Assembly (NCBI GenBank): GCA_001600615.1
Contig: BCKK01000011.1
Coordinates: forward strand, 62,001 to 126,000
Length of the DNA: 64,000 nucleotides
Reading direction: 5' to 3'
Source of the DNA: Dioszegia crocea
Taxonomy: Eukaryota; Basidiomycota; Tremellomycetes; Tremellales; Bulleribasidiaceae
Shown: positions 45,489 to 56,268 of the stretch, piece by piece
How positions within the stretch are numbered: position 1 is the first letter of the stretch
Layout: every line of letters begins with the position of its first letter
Notes under the pieces: generated by a model
The model's database searches: none
The model's input: the letters and a program-made list of their open reading frames with translations, nothing else
What the model was told of the DNA's origin: nothing
Made by a program: the position numbers and the translations under genes

Positions 45489-46712
45489 ATGCCTTCAGCC
45501 CAAGTCACCCAAATACATTTCCCTCGCTCCAAAGCTTCAGTCTCAGAGTCAGCCTTCCTAGCCAGTCTCCGTGGTCCACATCGCCCAGATTCCGCCGCAT
45601 CGACTAACCAGGACTTCGAGCATGGGCGGAAACGACCCCAAATGATTTACGATTCTGCCCCCACCACCGCGACGGAAGCCTCGCTTGACAGGGTCACCGT
45701 TGAGAGGAAGAGGGCCGTTCATCTGCTGAACATCGCGCAAAGCCAGACCCGTATTACACAGATCCAGTCGGAACTGTTCCAGGACTGCCACCGAGGAGAG
45801 AATCTCTTGCACTGCTCCGAGCTGGAGAATGCTCTTTCAGGTCGTGAGGGTGAGTGCTTGGATCTCGCCGGAATGAGGTGTACATCTCAAACTGACAACA
45901 AGTTGCGAGCGTTGTTGACGTTCACAGGTTCCAGCAGCCAGTACGCGCAGTCACTGCTTCCTCTAATTGGCGACCTACAACACTCGATCCGAGAGTCCAT
46001 CGAAGCGTGCTCGACATCCGGCTTCCAGAATGCACATCCCGACTGGTCTTTGATCGCAAAGACTGATCGGACCAGGCCATACGAAGATCGCACGCCAGGC
46101 CGGACACCACGTTCATGGATGTACACGTCAGATCCGCACACGATCCAAGCTCGCAACAAGGCCCATCTTGCGCTTTACAGCCTCATCTCGCGGCTCCCGT
46201 ACGGCACTGATACTTCTACATTCCAAAGGAATCTCACCGAGAATGTCGGTAGTTTTGTCACTCTCGCAGATACGCACCTCGACCTCGACACCCTTGTCTC
46301 AGCCTCCTCAGGCGCCCGGACCGGCTTCAAGGAACTCAAGCGAACAACAAAGGCAAAAGTAATCGACGATCTCCAAGCACTGTCCTCGGCATTGGGCACG
46401 GCCAAGGATGTCTCCAAGCTTGATCCGCTCCTGAAAAGCTTCTCTCGATCGGCTTTGGCGCTTTACAATGTTTCCCTTGTCTCGGCCGGTATCATCGATG
46501 CCACGTCCAGAGATCGCGCCAAAGACGTGGGGACTGATCCAGTCAGAGACTGGGCGTTTGGTGATCTCACGGATGACGAAGACGGGGGCGAGGCAAGTGG
46601 CACCGCTGAGTCGCTGAGGACGACGAGGCTTGCGCGTTCCAGGCTGGTGAGGCCTATTGGCTCCGGTGGTACACAGTTCACTTCGGTGCGGTTCGCAGTG
46701 CCTGTAGCCTAA
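45489..46712 (+). CDS. Hypothetical helical protein
   Basis: One open frame of 407 residues from the ATG at 45489 (MPSAQVTQIHFPRSKAS). It looks mostly helical: VERKRAVHLLNIAQSQTRITQIQ, LLPLIGDLQHSIRESIEAC, NKAHLALYSLISRLPYG, KVIDDLQALSSALGTAKD and FSRSALALYNVSLVSAGIID. An acidic stretch (LTDDEDGGEAS) precedes an Arg-rich end. Bases 45850-45927 have the look of an intron (GTGAGT ... TTGACGTTCACAG) of exactly 78 bases, so the frame stays open whether or not it is spliced. I do not recognise a family. There is no signal peptide or membrane helix. Confidence 0.6.
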   Translation: MPSAQVTQIHFPRSKASVSESAFLASLRGPHRPDSAASTNQDFEHGRKRPQMIYDSAPTTATEASLDRVTVERKRAVHLLNIAQSQTRITQIQSELFQDCHRGENLLHCSELENALSGREGECLDLAGMRCTSQTDNKLRALLTFTGSSSQYAQSLLPLIGDLQHSIRESIEACSTSGFQNAHPDWSLIAKTDRTRPYEDRTPGRTPRSWMYTSDPHTIQARNKAHLALYSLISRLPYGTDTSTFQRNLTENVGSFVTLADTHLDLDTLVSASSGARTGFKELKRTTKAKVIDDLQALSSALGTAKDVSKLDPLLKSFSRSALALYNVSLVSAGIIDATSRDRAKDVGTDPVRDWAFGDLTDDEDGGEASGTAESLRTTRLARSRLVRPIGSGGTQFTSVRFAVPVA

Positions 46713-47139
46713 GTACACGTCTTCCCCGAGCACAGAAGGAAGACAATGGTCGTCATGTGTTAGCGAACGAGGACAAGGTTTCTTTATCGATCAAGGAGGT
46801 GATTATTGGGTCATGTATGCTTTTCTTCAGGTCATACATCTCGTCCTATTTCATGCCCTCTTCATCTCCTGGTCTACATCCATCCAGCCCAGTCCTAAAA
46901 TAGCTCCATAGATCACATCTATAGACTACCGCCACTCTCATCCCGCCACTCTTAATCTGGCTGAGGAATGCTAGCCACGTGGGCGGATGTCAAAGCTCAT
47001 CCACCCAAGCCAAAGGTTAGAATGGATCAGCGCTATAAACTGATCCTCAGCATAAATATCACAAACGACTACGACAGTGTTGCTCAATCAGCACAGGGAA
47101 AGGACCGGAGGTCAAAATCTCACTAAGAATCCCAGTACG
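46713..47139. promoter_or_regulatory. Promoter region of the SLC35C2-like gene
   Basis: A 427-base gap between genes on the + strand. It contains a TATAAA word at 47034-47039, about 100 bases before the ATG at 47140. Confidence 0.45.
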
Positions 47140-49217
47140 ATGAGTGTAGCAGGCCCAAGTCGACCGCGTCAACCCTCACAATCATCCATCCCTCCACCTC
47201 AATTCACCGCTCAACGCGAACGCGACTATCGAAATACTACGCCTGGAACCAGTGTCTTTGACGCGGACGCGTATGACGAAGACGTAGATGCTCTGCCGGG
47301 GTACGCGACACCTGGTCCTGCGTCGCGAAGTGGTATTGAGGCTGGACAGAGTGATAGACGGGATAGTGGGGAGAGATTGTTGAATGGTCCAGGTGGACAT
47401 GCTAGAGATAGAGGCGGCGGTGTGGATGGTGTGGGGCAGGGAGGAGCATCAGGAGATGGTGGTGAAGAAGGGGAGTTTCAGGTCATGAGCATGGACACGA
47501 GCGTAGCTCAGCGGAAAGCGGCTTGGTGGAGGAATACACTCGTCACTGGGGTTTTTGTCTGCGGATGGTGAGTCTGCTTACTCCACCTCTGATAGCATGT
47601 AGCACGGGGCTCTCAAGCTGACGGTCGATAGGTACGGCTCAGCGACCTTACTGTCAATATACAACAAGTGGATGTTCTCGCCTCAGTACTACAACTTCCC
47701 ATTCCCGCTGTTTGTCACTGCTTGTCATATGCTGGTGCAATATACACTGGCGGCTCTGGTCAGGGTGGTATGGAGGGAGAAGTATAGACCTGTCGAGAGG
47801 CCTTCGAGGCAGGATTATGTGTGAGTTGAGGGAAGCTCCGCCTTTACAGCGCGTTGGGTTTAGCCTTCACTCAGGCGCAATGCTGGGTAGCGGTGCCAGA
47901 ATGGAGTACAAAGCCTGGAAAACCCTCCTGGACGACGTGGTTATCGTGGAAGGTATATCTGCTGATCATACAGCGCGAAAATATTCCCAACAGCATTCAG
48001 TACAGCTGGAGATATCGGCCTATCAAACCTCAGTCTCCGAACCATCACCTTATCACTCTACAGTAAGCACCTCTTCCATATGATATTGCGCCTTCCACTG
48101 ACTGTCTAGCAATGTGCAAAGCCTCCGCCCTCATCTTCGTACTCCTCTTCGCCTTCCTCTTCCGACTCGAGCGTTTCTCTCTCCACCTCATCGGCGTCAT
48201 CACCCTAATAGCAGCCGGTGTCTTCCTAATGGTATTCGACACAACCTCCGTCAACATACCCGGAATCGTCATGGTCTTCTCTGCCTCGGCATTATCCGGT
48301 CTACGTTGGGCATTGACGGAAACCATCATGAAGAAGAAGAGTATGGGGCTGTCGAATCCATTCGCCACGATCTTTTGGATTGCCCCGCTCATGGGTGCCA
48401 TTCTCATCCCCTTCAGTTTGGGAGTGGAGGGATTTGCGGTCTTCCGAAGTGGACACTTTGATAGTGGCTCGGTGGTGTTGACGATTCTGGTCATCCTCTT
48501 TCCTGGAGTGATTGCGTTTGCCATGGTCTCGACCGAGTACTTGTGAGTCTCAATGGAAACTTGGGCTTGGCCGAGTTTGACACATGCTGAATCTTACAGC
48601 ATCATCCATCGAGCTGGTATCCTGCCACTATCAGTAGCTGGTGTCTTCAAGGAAGTCACCACTATCTCCATATCCGCCTGGATCTTCGGCGACCAACTCA
48701 CCAATTTGAACATCATCGGTGTCGCCATCGCTGTATGCGGTAAGTCCCTCCACGCATGGGCCTTACTTTGAAAGATTGCTGACGAACAGGTATCGCCCTT
48801 TACTCTTATCACAAATACACCAAAGCCATGTCTGCCTCATCCACAGAGGAAGACTCTCCACTCATAATCACTCCCTCCTCTTCTCATCCCAACCACTACT
48901 CCCTCGCCTCATCGTCAGACCCCGATCCCGAAGCTTCACCAAGCGCAGTACCCATGTCACAACTCCCGCCTATGAAGCGTGGCGATGCTCATGCCTATCC
49001 CCCTGCCTCCAAGGCTGAGCCGGATGAGGAGGTCCAGAAGCGGATAGATGACTTTGAGGGCTGGAATGAGGATTGGAGTGATGGGAATGGGGAGGAAGAG
49101 GATGGAGATGATGAGGAAGAAGGGGACGAGGATGAGGTGGCTAGAAGGCGCAAGGAGCGGTTAGGTGATGGTGATCATAAGGGGAGCTGGGGGAAGTGGT
49201 GGGATAAGGACATGTAG
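47140..49217 (+). CDS. Triose-phosphate-translocator family transporter, SLC35C2/Ymd8-like
   Basis: Membrane carrier of the drug/metabolite superfamily; relatives sit in Golgi or ER membranes. The ATG at 47140 opens a disordered tail of about 135 residues. Helices then begin: NTLVTGVFVCGWYGSATLLSI with YNKWMF, and FPLFVTACHMLVQYTLAAL. The family core is GDIGLSNLSL, TITLSFYTMCKASALIFVLLFA and FLFRLERFSLHLIGVI, closely matching SLC35C2. Then RWALTETIMKKKSMGLSNP, VSTEYFIIHRAGILPLSVAG and VFKEVTTISISAWIFGDQLT. After the last helix a tail of about 130 residues is strongly acidic (GEEEDGDDEEEGDEDE). About seven exons. SLC35C2 in animals affects GDP-fucose use and Notch fucosylation; the yeast Ymd8 substrate is unknown, so no substrate is assigned here. 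Confidence 0.85.
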
Positions 49218-49448
49218 CTTTTATTCGATGATAGATGATGGTACAGGTTATCATTTGCTCAATGGGCTCAACCTCTCTCGCTCCTAACCGGGTCTTTACG
49301 GAGTGCCCCCTTGCAATACGTATGGCTCGATCACACGTGTTTCATGACGATATCTTCCAACCAGATCACATATAAGGCTATCCAAATCCTCGCTCCCACC
49401 GCCGTATTTCGTCGCTAAGCTTCCCGCCACCCACTAAGCACCAGTCAC

Positions 49449-49922
49449 CTAATACGACCGGACAGGGCGAGCAGCATTCCGACGATGGGTCTTGCCCGGT
49501 AGATGAAGCAGGTGCCGAATGCGAGTTCCCAATGTGGGTCTATTCCGATCAGTAAACGCTCACCTTTGAGCCGTACGAAATGCTGACTCCCTGGCAGAGG
49601 CGAGACTCACTTTTTGGGCCGAACGCCCATTCCAACCAGCTGGGCCTGGGCCCCAGTGCGACCATCATCTGTAGTTCGGGGGTTGTTCACGGCCTGTGTT
49701 GATCAGTACAAAGCTTCTAGGTAGTGGCTAAGCCCAAAATGAGACAAGACAGATGGTCGAGGTGGTGCTGGGTTGTCAAACATCGAATAGACTTACAGCT
49801 TTGAGACCTCTGATCCGGTTCGCGCGGCGTGATTGTTTGGGATACTCCGACGCGTGGGCGTGGGCATGAGCAGTATGACGGTGGGTATGAGTTGTGGTCT
49901 TTTTGGGGCCAAAGCCGAACAT
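49449..49922 (-). CDS. Small basic His-rich protein, possibly Con-6-like
   Basis: Three exons joined by hand: 49797-49922, 49611-49693 and 49449 to about 49530, giving roughly 95 residues. It starts MFGFGPKKTTTHTHRHTAHA with alternating His. A repeat-like segment follows: ANRIRGLKA joined to AVNNPRTTDDGRTGAQAQL, then VGMGVRPKK. The end is very basic (TRIRHLLHLPGKTHRRNAAR). The G-x-K-A-A-x-x-N-P-x-T-x-x-x-G-R pattern recalls the conidiation-specific Con-6 repeat, found in small fungal proteins of unknown function, but the match is weak. A longer start at 49988 is possible. The clean intron joints support a real gene. Confidence 0.6.
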
Positions 49923-50404
49923 GTTGTCTGTGAAGTCGAGTTTGAGGATTGATAATGGGAGATAATGGGGTCGGTTGGGTGGTGACAAGTGAGTGAGCGA
50001 TGGCCTCCATGGGCGGCAGTCACCCTATATATGAGTCAGGATGGCAGCTTTCTCTCACTATGCACGGCGTCATTATCTGACGTCATTGTCATCCAGAAGC
50101 CAGAAGCACGAAAGGTTGTGATGACCAAGGTGTGTATCGGAAGGGATGAGGAATGTGTTGCGGGGCTACAAGGTTACTCCGCTCCGCGTTTCATCATGTC
50201 ACATGGTGATGTCATCTGTGTTTCAGCCACAGTATGACCAGAGAGGGTGCATACCCATTATTCCGGATTGCTTAACCCTGCTAGACCACAAGATGGGCAG
50301 CAAAGATCAGCTCGTACATATGCAAAGAGTGGTGAAGCAAGATTCATCCAGGTCCCTGGACAAATATTGGCGCCCGCCTTGAGTACTACATTCACCCCGC
50401 CGCT
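49923..50404. promoter_or_regulatory. Promoter region of the His-rich gene / RRF1 3' region
   Basis: A 482-base gap between two - strand genes. It contains a palindromic TGACGTCA (CRE-type) site, listed separately. Nothing else was recognised. Confidence 0.45.
50078..50085. promoter_or_regulatory. CRE-type palindrome TGACGTCA
   Basis: A perfect 8-base CRE/ATF palindrome about 156 bases upstream of the ATG of the small His-rich gene. bZIP factors of the ATF/CREB class bind such sites in fungi; function here is inference. Confidence 0.45.
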
Positions 50405-51329
50405 CTACTTGTCAAATTCCTTCTTCGCCTGCGCTAACAGATCATCCAGCTGCTTCCCATAATCATTCGCCAACTCTTGCACCTCATCCGACGCAGAAGC
50501 TGTCTTCCCGCCCACTGCCTTTATCCCATCCGATCTCGCTAGGCGGACTTGCTGCTTCGAGCCTTCTATTGTTATATGTAGATTTCGCATGATTTGAGTG
50601 CGTTGCTCCACTGTCGGTCTGAACGGATCAGCGACTGTGGCATACAGCTGACTTGTGACCACCCGCCAGAATGTCAGCCATACGACTCACCTTGAGACCG
50701 GTATCTTTAGCGTACTCTGATCAATCTTCTGCGGCGATATCCCTGGTAGATTCGCCTTATGCAGCGCTGATTCCACATGCTTCATCGCGTCCGTATCCCA
50801 CACCTCGACGAAAAGCGTGTTCTGCTTGACCGTCACTGACGCTATCGAGTTTAGAGTAGATGTGGAGGGTTCATTGGGGATTTGTACTTTGATATTGTCA
50901 AGGAGAGCTAGACCACTTGTCAGCCTTGAATCCCATCAACGACTAACGATATTGGGAAGAGATCAGCTTACCTGGAGAAACTTTCCCTCTCCCTCGCTCT
51001 ACACTATCATACACCACTCCCCTAGCATAAGTCACCGCCTTATCCATCTTCTCCTTGGTTTTCTGGACGATTGCATCCAGCTCAGCATCTTCTGGCCCAG
51101 CTACCTCGTCTTGAGCCTGTGATTTCCCTTTGAAGGGCTTCGAGGAGTCCGCTCCTCCTTTCTTAGTTGCCTTTTTCGAGAGGAACGGGGTCGTGCAAAA
51201 TAGACGGGACGGTCCGGCGAGAGGTGCAGCGAAGGGAATGGCGGGGAGTGGTGGGGCTGATGAGATTGGTCGGAGAAGGGCTTGGGCCCGGAGAGCTTGC
51301 TTAGCTGATCGTACAGCGTGCCGCTGCAT
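50405..51329 (-). CDS. RRF1: Mitochondrial ribosome recycling factor
   Basis: Splits mitochondrial post-termination ribosomes. The ATG at 51329 starts a long Ala/Arg-rich targeting sequence (MQRHAVRSAKQALRAQALL ... SRLFCTTPFLSKK). The RRF fold follows: VQKTKEKMDKAVTYARGV, GRGKVSPALLDNIKV, then the antiparallel beta core (ASVTVKQNTLFVEVWD, MKHVESALHKANLPGISPQ, LKIPVSRPTVEQRTQIM), and the C-terminal helix (EVQELANDYGKQLDDLLAQAKKEF). The VSRPTVEQR segment stands where bacterial RRF has the P-x-x-T-x-E-x-R motif. Three or four exons. Divergent from the ZCCHC9-like gene over about 280 bases. Confidence 0.93.
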
Positions 51330-51610
51330 TACACACAGATTGTATGGGCACTTTCCCAAGTGATTGTGATGGGAGGATTAGATCTGATTACCTAGAGAGT
51401 GATAGGTACAAAAGGCCGTCGCCAAATGAACATTTCGAGGCCAAAGAATTTGGGGTTGCAACACTATCACGTGAGCGTTGCGACACCTCACGACACCGTG
51501 TGAAAATTTCCCGGCCAGAGGGTGTCGAATGTCATCTTGAACATCAATCATATCATTTGGAGTACATAAACGATATACACATCCTCGATCATCCACCCAA
51601 ATCATATAAA

Positions 51611-52784
51611 ATGGCAAGAATCACTTCAATCGGCATGCCCCGAAAACAATTCGTGCCCTCAGCAGCCGAGGAGGCCCGACAGGCCTCTCCCGAAGCTGGT
51701 CCTTCCAACCCTCCCCCTACTGCCATCGAAGGTGTAGAGGGCGAGAAGCCAAAGAAGAAGGTGCACCGCTCAGGCAAGAAGCTGCAAAAGAAACGGGAGC
51801 GGGCAAAGGCTATTGAGAATGGGACCTTTGTCGTTCCTGACCCATTGACGGTCGAAGAGGAGAGGGAGCGGGTACAGGCTCGGAATGCTAAGCGGGCTGA
51901 AAAGCAGAAGCGGAAGGATACCGGGGAGACTGGAGCGGGGTATATACAGCCCGAAGTTGAAGGTGGGGAAGTTGGTGAGAAGCGGAAAACTGGTTGGGGC
52001 CGAGATGAGGGAATTGCCAGTGGGTCTGGAGACTTGATTTGATGATTTGAAGTAGGACTGACGATTCGTAGAAAGGGCTAGAGCAATGGAGAGTAAGGGC
52101 GAGCAGAGGCGATTGGCCCGGATCGATGATAAGAAGTCTGCATTGACTTGCTTTGGGTGTCGACAGAGTGGACACACAGCCAGGGACTGTCCTCAGAAGG
52201 CAGGCGTTACAGGGAATATCTGTTATCGGTGAGTGTACTCTCCGGCCTGGTGGTATCACACTGACTAGCCTAGCTGCAACTCTACTGCCCACTCCTTATC
52301 GAATTGCCCCAAACACGCAAATCCACGCGATCCCACACCGTTCGCCACCTGCTTTGTATGCAATGACAAAGGCCACCTCTCATCCCAGTGCCCCAAGAAT
52401 GACAAGGGCGTTTACCCACACGGCGGCGAGTGTAACGTCTGCGGGAGCGTCAGGCACCTCATCAAGGACTGCCCGACGTTAAAGGAACGACGTGAAGCGG
52501 CGGCAGAGAGGGATCGAGCGAGGGAAGAGATGAGTTCGGGTGTCCCCAGGGCGGCAGGGGCGGACGAGGATGACTTTATGGTTCAGTCCAGAGTCAAGAT
52601 GGCTGAGATGGGCTCGGAGAAGAAGGGGAAGATGGAGAAGAAGGCGTTTAACAATAATGGCTTGAGAGAGCCTTATAAGAAGGATGAAAGTGCCGGAGCG
52701 GTGGAAGGGGCAGGAGCAGCGGAAGAAGTTGCGCCGGTGGTGGCGAGTAAGCCCAAGACCAAGGCAAAGGTTGTTGCATTTTGA
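51611..52784 (+). CDS. Zinc-knuckle (CCHC) protein, ZCCHC9-like
   Basis: Nucleolar-type RNA-binding protein. The ATG at 51611 begins MARITSIGMPRKQFVPS. The first 135 residues are Lys-rich with a nucleolar-like basic stretch (KKKVHRSGKKLQKKRERAK). After an intron at 52020-52071 (GTGGGT donor) come four CCHC knuckles: CFGCRQSGHTARDC, CYRCNSTAHSLSNC, CFVCNDKGHLSSQC and CNVCGSVRHLIKDC. The spacer KGVYPHGGEC and the final KPKTKAKVVAF closely match human ZCCHC9, which has the same four knuckles and ending. The related proteins are linked to rRNA processing, so that role is inferred. Three exons; the stop is at 52782-52784. Convergent with the OCA1-like gene. Confidence 0.9.
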
Positions 52785-53046
52785 GAGGTCTATCTAGTTG
52801 GAACTGCTTTAGTCAAGTCTCGCTCGTAATGTATGTTACGGCTTTCGAGTTACGAATGACCATCATGCGAGCTCCTCCATGGGTCGGCGAGATGACTTTA
52901 TTTTGGAGGTTTCCGGACAGTATGGGTGGATGTGTCTGCCCTTGCAGGCCATTTCAGCCAGTCCCCAGGCTGTCAAGTTCGCCTCGAACAGCCGAGGACA
53001 TCGACAGGCCGACAGCGTTTGTGTTTGGGATGCCCCGATTCGCGGA

Positions 53047-53797
53047 TCATGTCGCCGTATCTGCCGTGACAGCTACTAGATCCGTGTCGAACAGCTCGAT
53101 GAACTATTCTAGTCAGCTCATGATTCTCTTCTGCATCTGAAGACTCTGAACTGACCTGCTCATTCAACACCCTGACCTTCATACCCGCATACCGTCTATA
53201 CTCCTCCAAAATACTACTCAGCGCCCAGCGTTGCAATTTCCTATAACATCCCACAACCGTCCCAGTCCTATGTCTTCCCATGTTGCAGCAGACCAGCACT
53301 GGGAATGTCTGCGGCTGAAGCAGTAAAGTCAAAGCGCGGATAATGAGGGGTTCGGGCGGTGGAGGCAGGGGCGGAAGGTGGAGTTGCATTGACCCCGCTC
53401 CGAGACCTTGGGCTTGGGATGGGAAGGGAAAGGGGTGGATATCGGGTGTCGAGGCTGGTGGTGGGAAGTGAGGATTAAGTGTGGGCTGGGGTGAGAGGTT
53501 GTGGAGCGCTATGCCCTGGGAATCTAGGAAAGATAGGCTGGATTGTCAGCGACAATGAGATTTGGGCAGATAGAAGCCTTACAGGATCTCCGAGGGTTCT
53601 TCTGCGCCAACGTAGATTACGCTCCGGAGGTTTAGCTTTTCAAGGAAGCTGAAGTTCAGCTCGGAGGGCTGGGCAGAGCGGTAGAATCCTGTCATGGATC
53701 AGTAAGAGGTTTTGGGCATGCTTGATCTGCGAAGAGGAAAGATAGACGTACCGTCTTCCACCAGGCCGAAATTCATCGGAGGAACAATTTTCGCCAT
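53047..53797 (-). CDS. OCA1: OCA1/SIW14-type protein tyrosine phosphatase
   Basis: Atypical dual-specificity phosphatase of the fungal Oca/Siw14 group; relatives act in oxidative-stress cell-cycle delay and inositol-pyrophosphate turnover. The ATG at 53797 begins MAKIVPPMNFGLVEDGFYRS, then AQPSELNFSFLEKLNLRSVIYV, exactly the family's N-terminal motif. A Pro-rich spacer follows (HFPPPASTPDIHPFPF). The active site is CCNMGRHRTGTVVGC, a C-x5-R loop with Cys and Arg present, followed by YRKLQRWALSSILEEYRRYAG. The last exon is reached through an acceptor at about 53105 and gives FIELFDTDLVAVTADTAT with its stop at 53047-53049. The WALSSILEEYRRYAG segment fits Oca1 better than Siw14. About 190 residues. 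Confidence 0.88.
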
Positions 53798-54186
53798 TGT
53801 GATCAAGGCTAGAGTGATCTTGGGCTTCGTCACTCTCTGTAGCTAGGCTGCTAAGGATGATCTAGGGGCTATTTGCTGACTGTTAGATGCGTTTGTAACC
53901 TCTCGAGTTCAAGAAGGTCTTAGGAAGTGGGCGGGTCTATGGTCACGTGTCGAGGATGACTGTGCCTGCAGCTGGGGTACTGTGCCATGAGTCCTCTCGG
54001 ATGCCTTGCTTCAAGGTCTACGCGCTACAGGACTTCACTTGGTAGTGCTAATTGAACTCAGAAGAGAACCTGAAGCTAGCTGCGAAGTATTATAATCTAA
54101 AGGGTTCTATATTCTCTTGACCTCTAAGTTCCCCGTAATGTCTATCCACCATCCCACAAGTCCCTTACCCGCCATTCAACCCTACC
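53798..54186. promoter_or_regulatory. OCA1 promoter / pyrophosphatase 3' region
   Basis: A 389-base gap between two - strand genes. It should contain the OCA1 promoter. No clear motif was recognised. Confidence 0.4.
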
Positions 54187-55498
54187 TTACTTCTTGGGTA
54201 CAGTAGCAAGCTTGACCCCAGCATAGAGGTAATACCAATCGTTAAACCTGGACGGCTTAGGAACAGCCGGCAGCTCCTTTGACGCAGTGGGGATCTTGAA
54301 CGTCTGGGTCGTCTTACTCGCCTCGACATACCCCTTGAAGTCGGTGTGGGTAGTTTGGTTGTAGTTGATGCTGCCGGTATCGACGTTCCCCTTGACGAGA
54401 TCCCACCAGAAGCCATGGCTTTCCAGGATAATGTTCTCGGTCGTGGTGATGTTTTGGTACCAGTCGCCAACGATGGGAATGACGTCGTCTCCCCGTGCGA
54501 CCTTGTAGTACTTTCATGTCAGCTTTTGGTCTGCTTGGAAAGGATGGAGAGCTCACAGTCCACCAGTTGCGATAAGCTTCGATAGTGCCGGGACGGTATC
54601 GCTCGACATCGTGGAAGTCTGAGAGGGATCAGCAGGTGAGTCGTATGAAACTGATAAATGGGCATACCGTTTACTAAAGCGGCTAGAGGGTCTTTGATGT
54701 CGATAGCCAGGACCTTCCAGTCGGTCTCGTCACCCTGCAGTGTGAGCTACATGATCGTTGAATTAAGCTGTGTTATGCGCACATCGTTGACTGCCAAAGC
54801 TCCCAGAATTTTGACCTGCTTGACTTGACCAATGTATCCGAGGCTAGGGCAAGTCAGCTCTATTTTCTGCTTCCTAAAATCAGGGGTAGAGAAGTCCGGA
54901 AAACTGACTCTTGTCCAATATCAAACAGGTCCATCGGGTCATTATCTCCCGGGAAACCAGTGAAAGAATGGTTGAAGTTTGGACTCTCCCAAGTCTGGGG
55001 GATAGATCCATAGTGGAATGGATACGACTTGTGGGGGTAGACACTTTCGACGAAGCGGGGTTGATCATTTCGGTCATCGTGGAAGATTGGGTCTGGAACC
55101 ATCAGCACACGAATGCAGGTATCTTGCGATCACGGTATAATAGAAGAACTCACTGAGCGGCTCCTGTCGCCTGATCTCAATCTTGGCATCTTCCCATCGA
55201 GGGACCTCGACGACAAAGTTGATGATCCGCTTGTTGTTCTCGTCCGGGTACAAGGGAACATCATGCCAGAAGGAAATGGGCTGTCCGTTCTTTTCGAGCC
55301 ATACACGCCAGTCCTAGATTATCAGCTAAGGCTCGAAGTAGAATCAGAGACGAGTAGAGGACATACCAAGGTGTTCCGAGCCCCAACTGTCCGCAGGCTA
55401 TAAGGGCCGGACCCGTCATTCGCCCGCTTGACGGCGGGTATAGAAGCGGCGAGTGCAAGGGCAGGGACGCTGAGTGCTGAAATGAGTAGTCCGAGCAT
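54187..55498 (-). CDS. Inorganic pyrophosphatase with N-terminal signal peptide
   Basis: Family I soluble pyrophosphatase (pyrophosphate to two phosphates). The ATG at 55498 gives a clear signal peptide (MLGLLISALSVPALALA, then ASIPAVKRANDG with a KR dibasic site that could be a Kex2 cut). The enzyme core follows: [58 protein letters not shown], the PPase signature DNDPMDLFD, and GDETDWKVLAIDI with DPLAALVNDFHDVE. Asp ligands of the metal site appear present. Sites such as NITT and NYNQT suit N-glycosylation. About seven exons, roughly 340 residues; the end is YYLYAGVKLATVPKK. Ordinary cytosolic Ipp1 is near 290 residues and has no signal. It is probably secreted, vacuolar or ER/Golgi luminal. 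Confidence 0.88.
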
Positions 55499-56268
55499 TC
55501 TTGTCAGATATGTAAGGAAGAGGGGGATAGGGAGAAGAGACAATCAGCTTCGGTACTTCTTAAGAGCTGCAGGGGACAGTGTCCACTTTGTGAATGTCGA
55601 CGTGGCGTCCATGTGGCTATTGCTTGGCCTTTACATGCTAGCTCGCTGGGCGGTTGTAAGTGGGTGGTTCAGACGTTGAAGCCGATATCGATTTGGTAAT
55701 ATAGCCAGTCGATAGGCCAGTGGCCAGCGAGGCAAGAACGTTTCTTATCTGCCAAGCATTCCTTCGAGCCCCCACTCTCCCCCACTCAATGGCGTGTGCA
55801 CGTTGTAAGAAGACAGACTTTTTCTGCTCAGCCGAGTCGCCGACCTCCTGGCCCGATGAGCGGATATAAGGCAATAGAACAAAGGGGATGACTGCTCGAG
55901 ACTGATATTAGGCAGGCAATCGATGATCTTTGGATGGTCTCCATAGAAAGTCCAAAATTGCCGCTTTGGGAGATTTTGGTATTACGGCAGACTTACGTGA
56001 CTCTATTTTGGCTGGTGGGCGAATTTCGGTTCACTGAAGCTTGATATTTCCTTATCCATCTTCAATACAGCTTACAGACCCCAAGAGGACACTTCTGAAG
56101 CGCTGAAATTCTACCAAAGACGGCTGGGAAGGACAAGATACACTCAGAGATCCGTTGCATAGCACATTCCGAGTGCGTTCCATCAACAACCAAGACCTGA
56201 AGATTTCCTAAACTGTTCGATAAATCGCTTCGTGTATATCGCTGACCTCCTATAGACACGCCCCCAGA
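55499..56268. promoter_or_regulatory. Divergent promoter region, pyrophosphatase and Lys-rich gene
   Basis: The two starts face away from each other across 770 bases. No credible gene, RNA or repeat was recognised. Confidence 0.45.
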
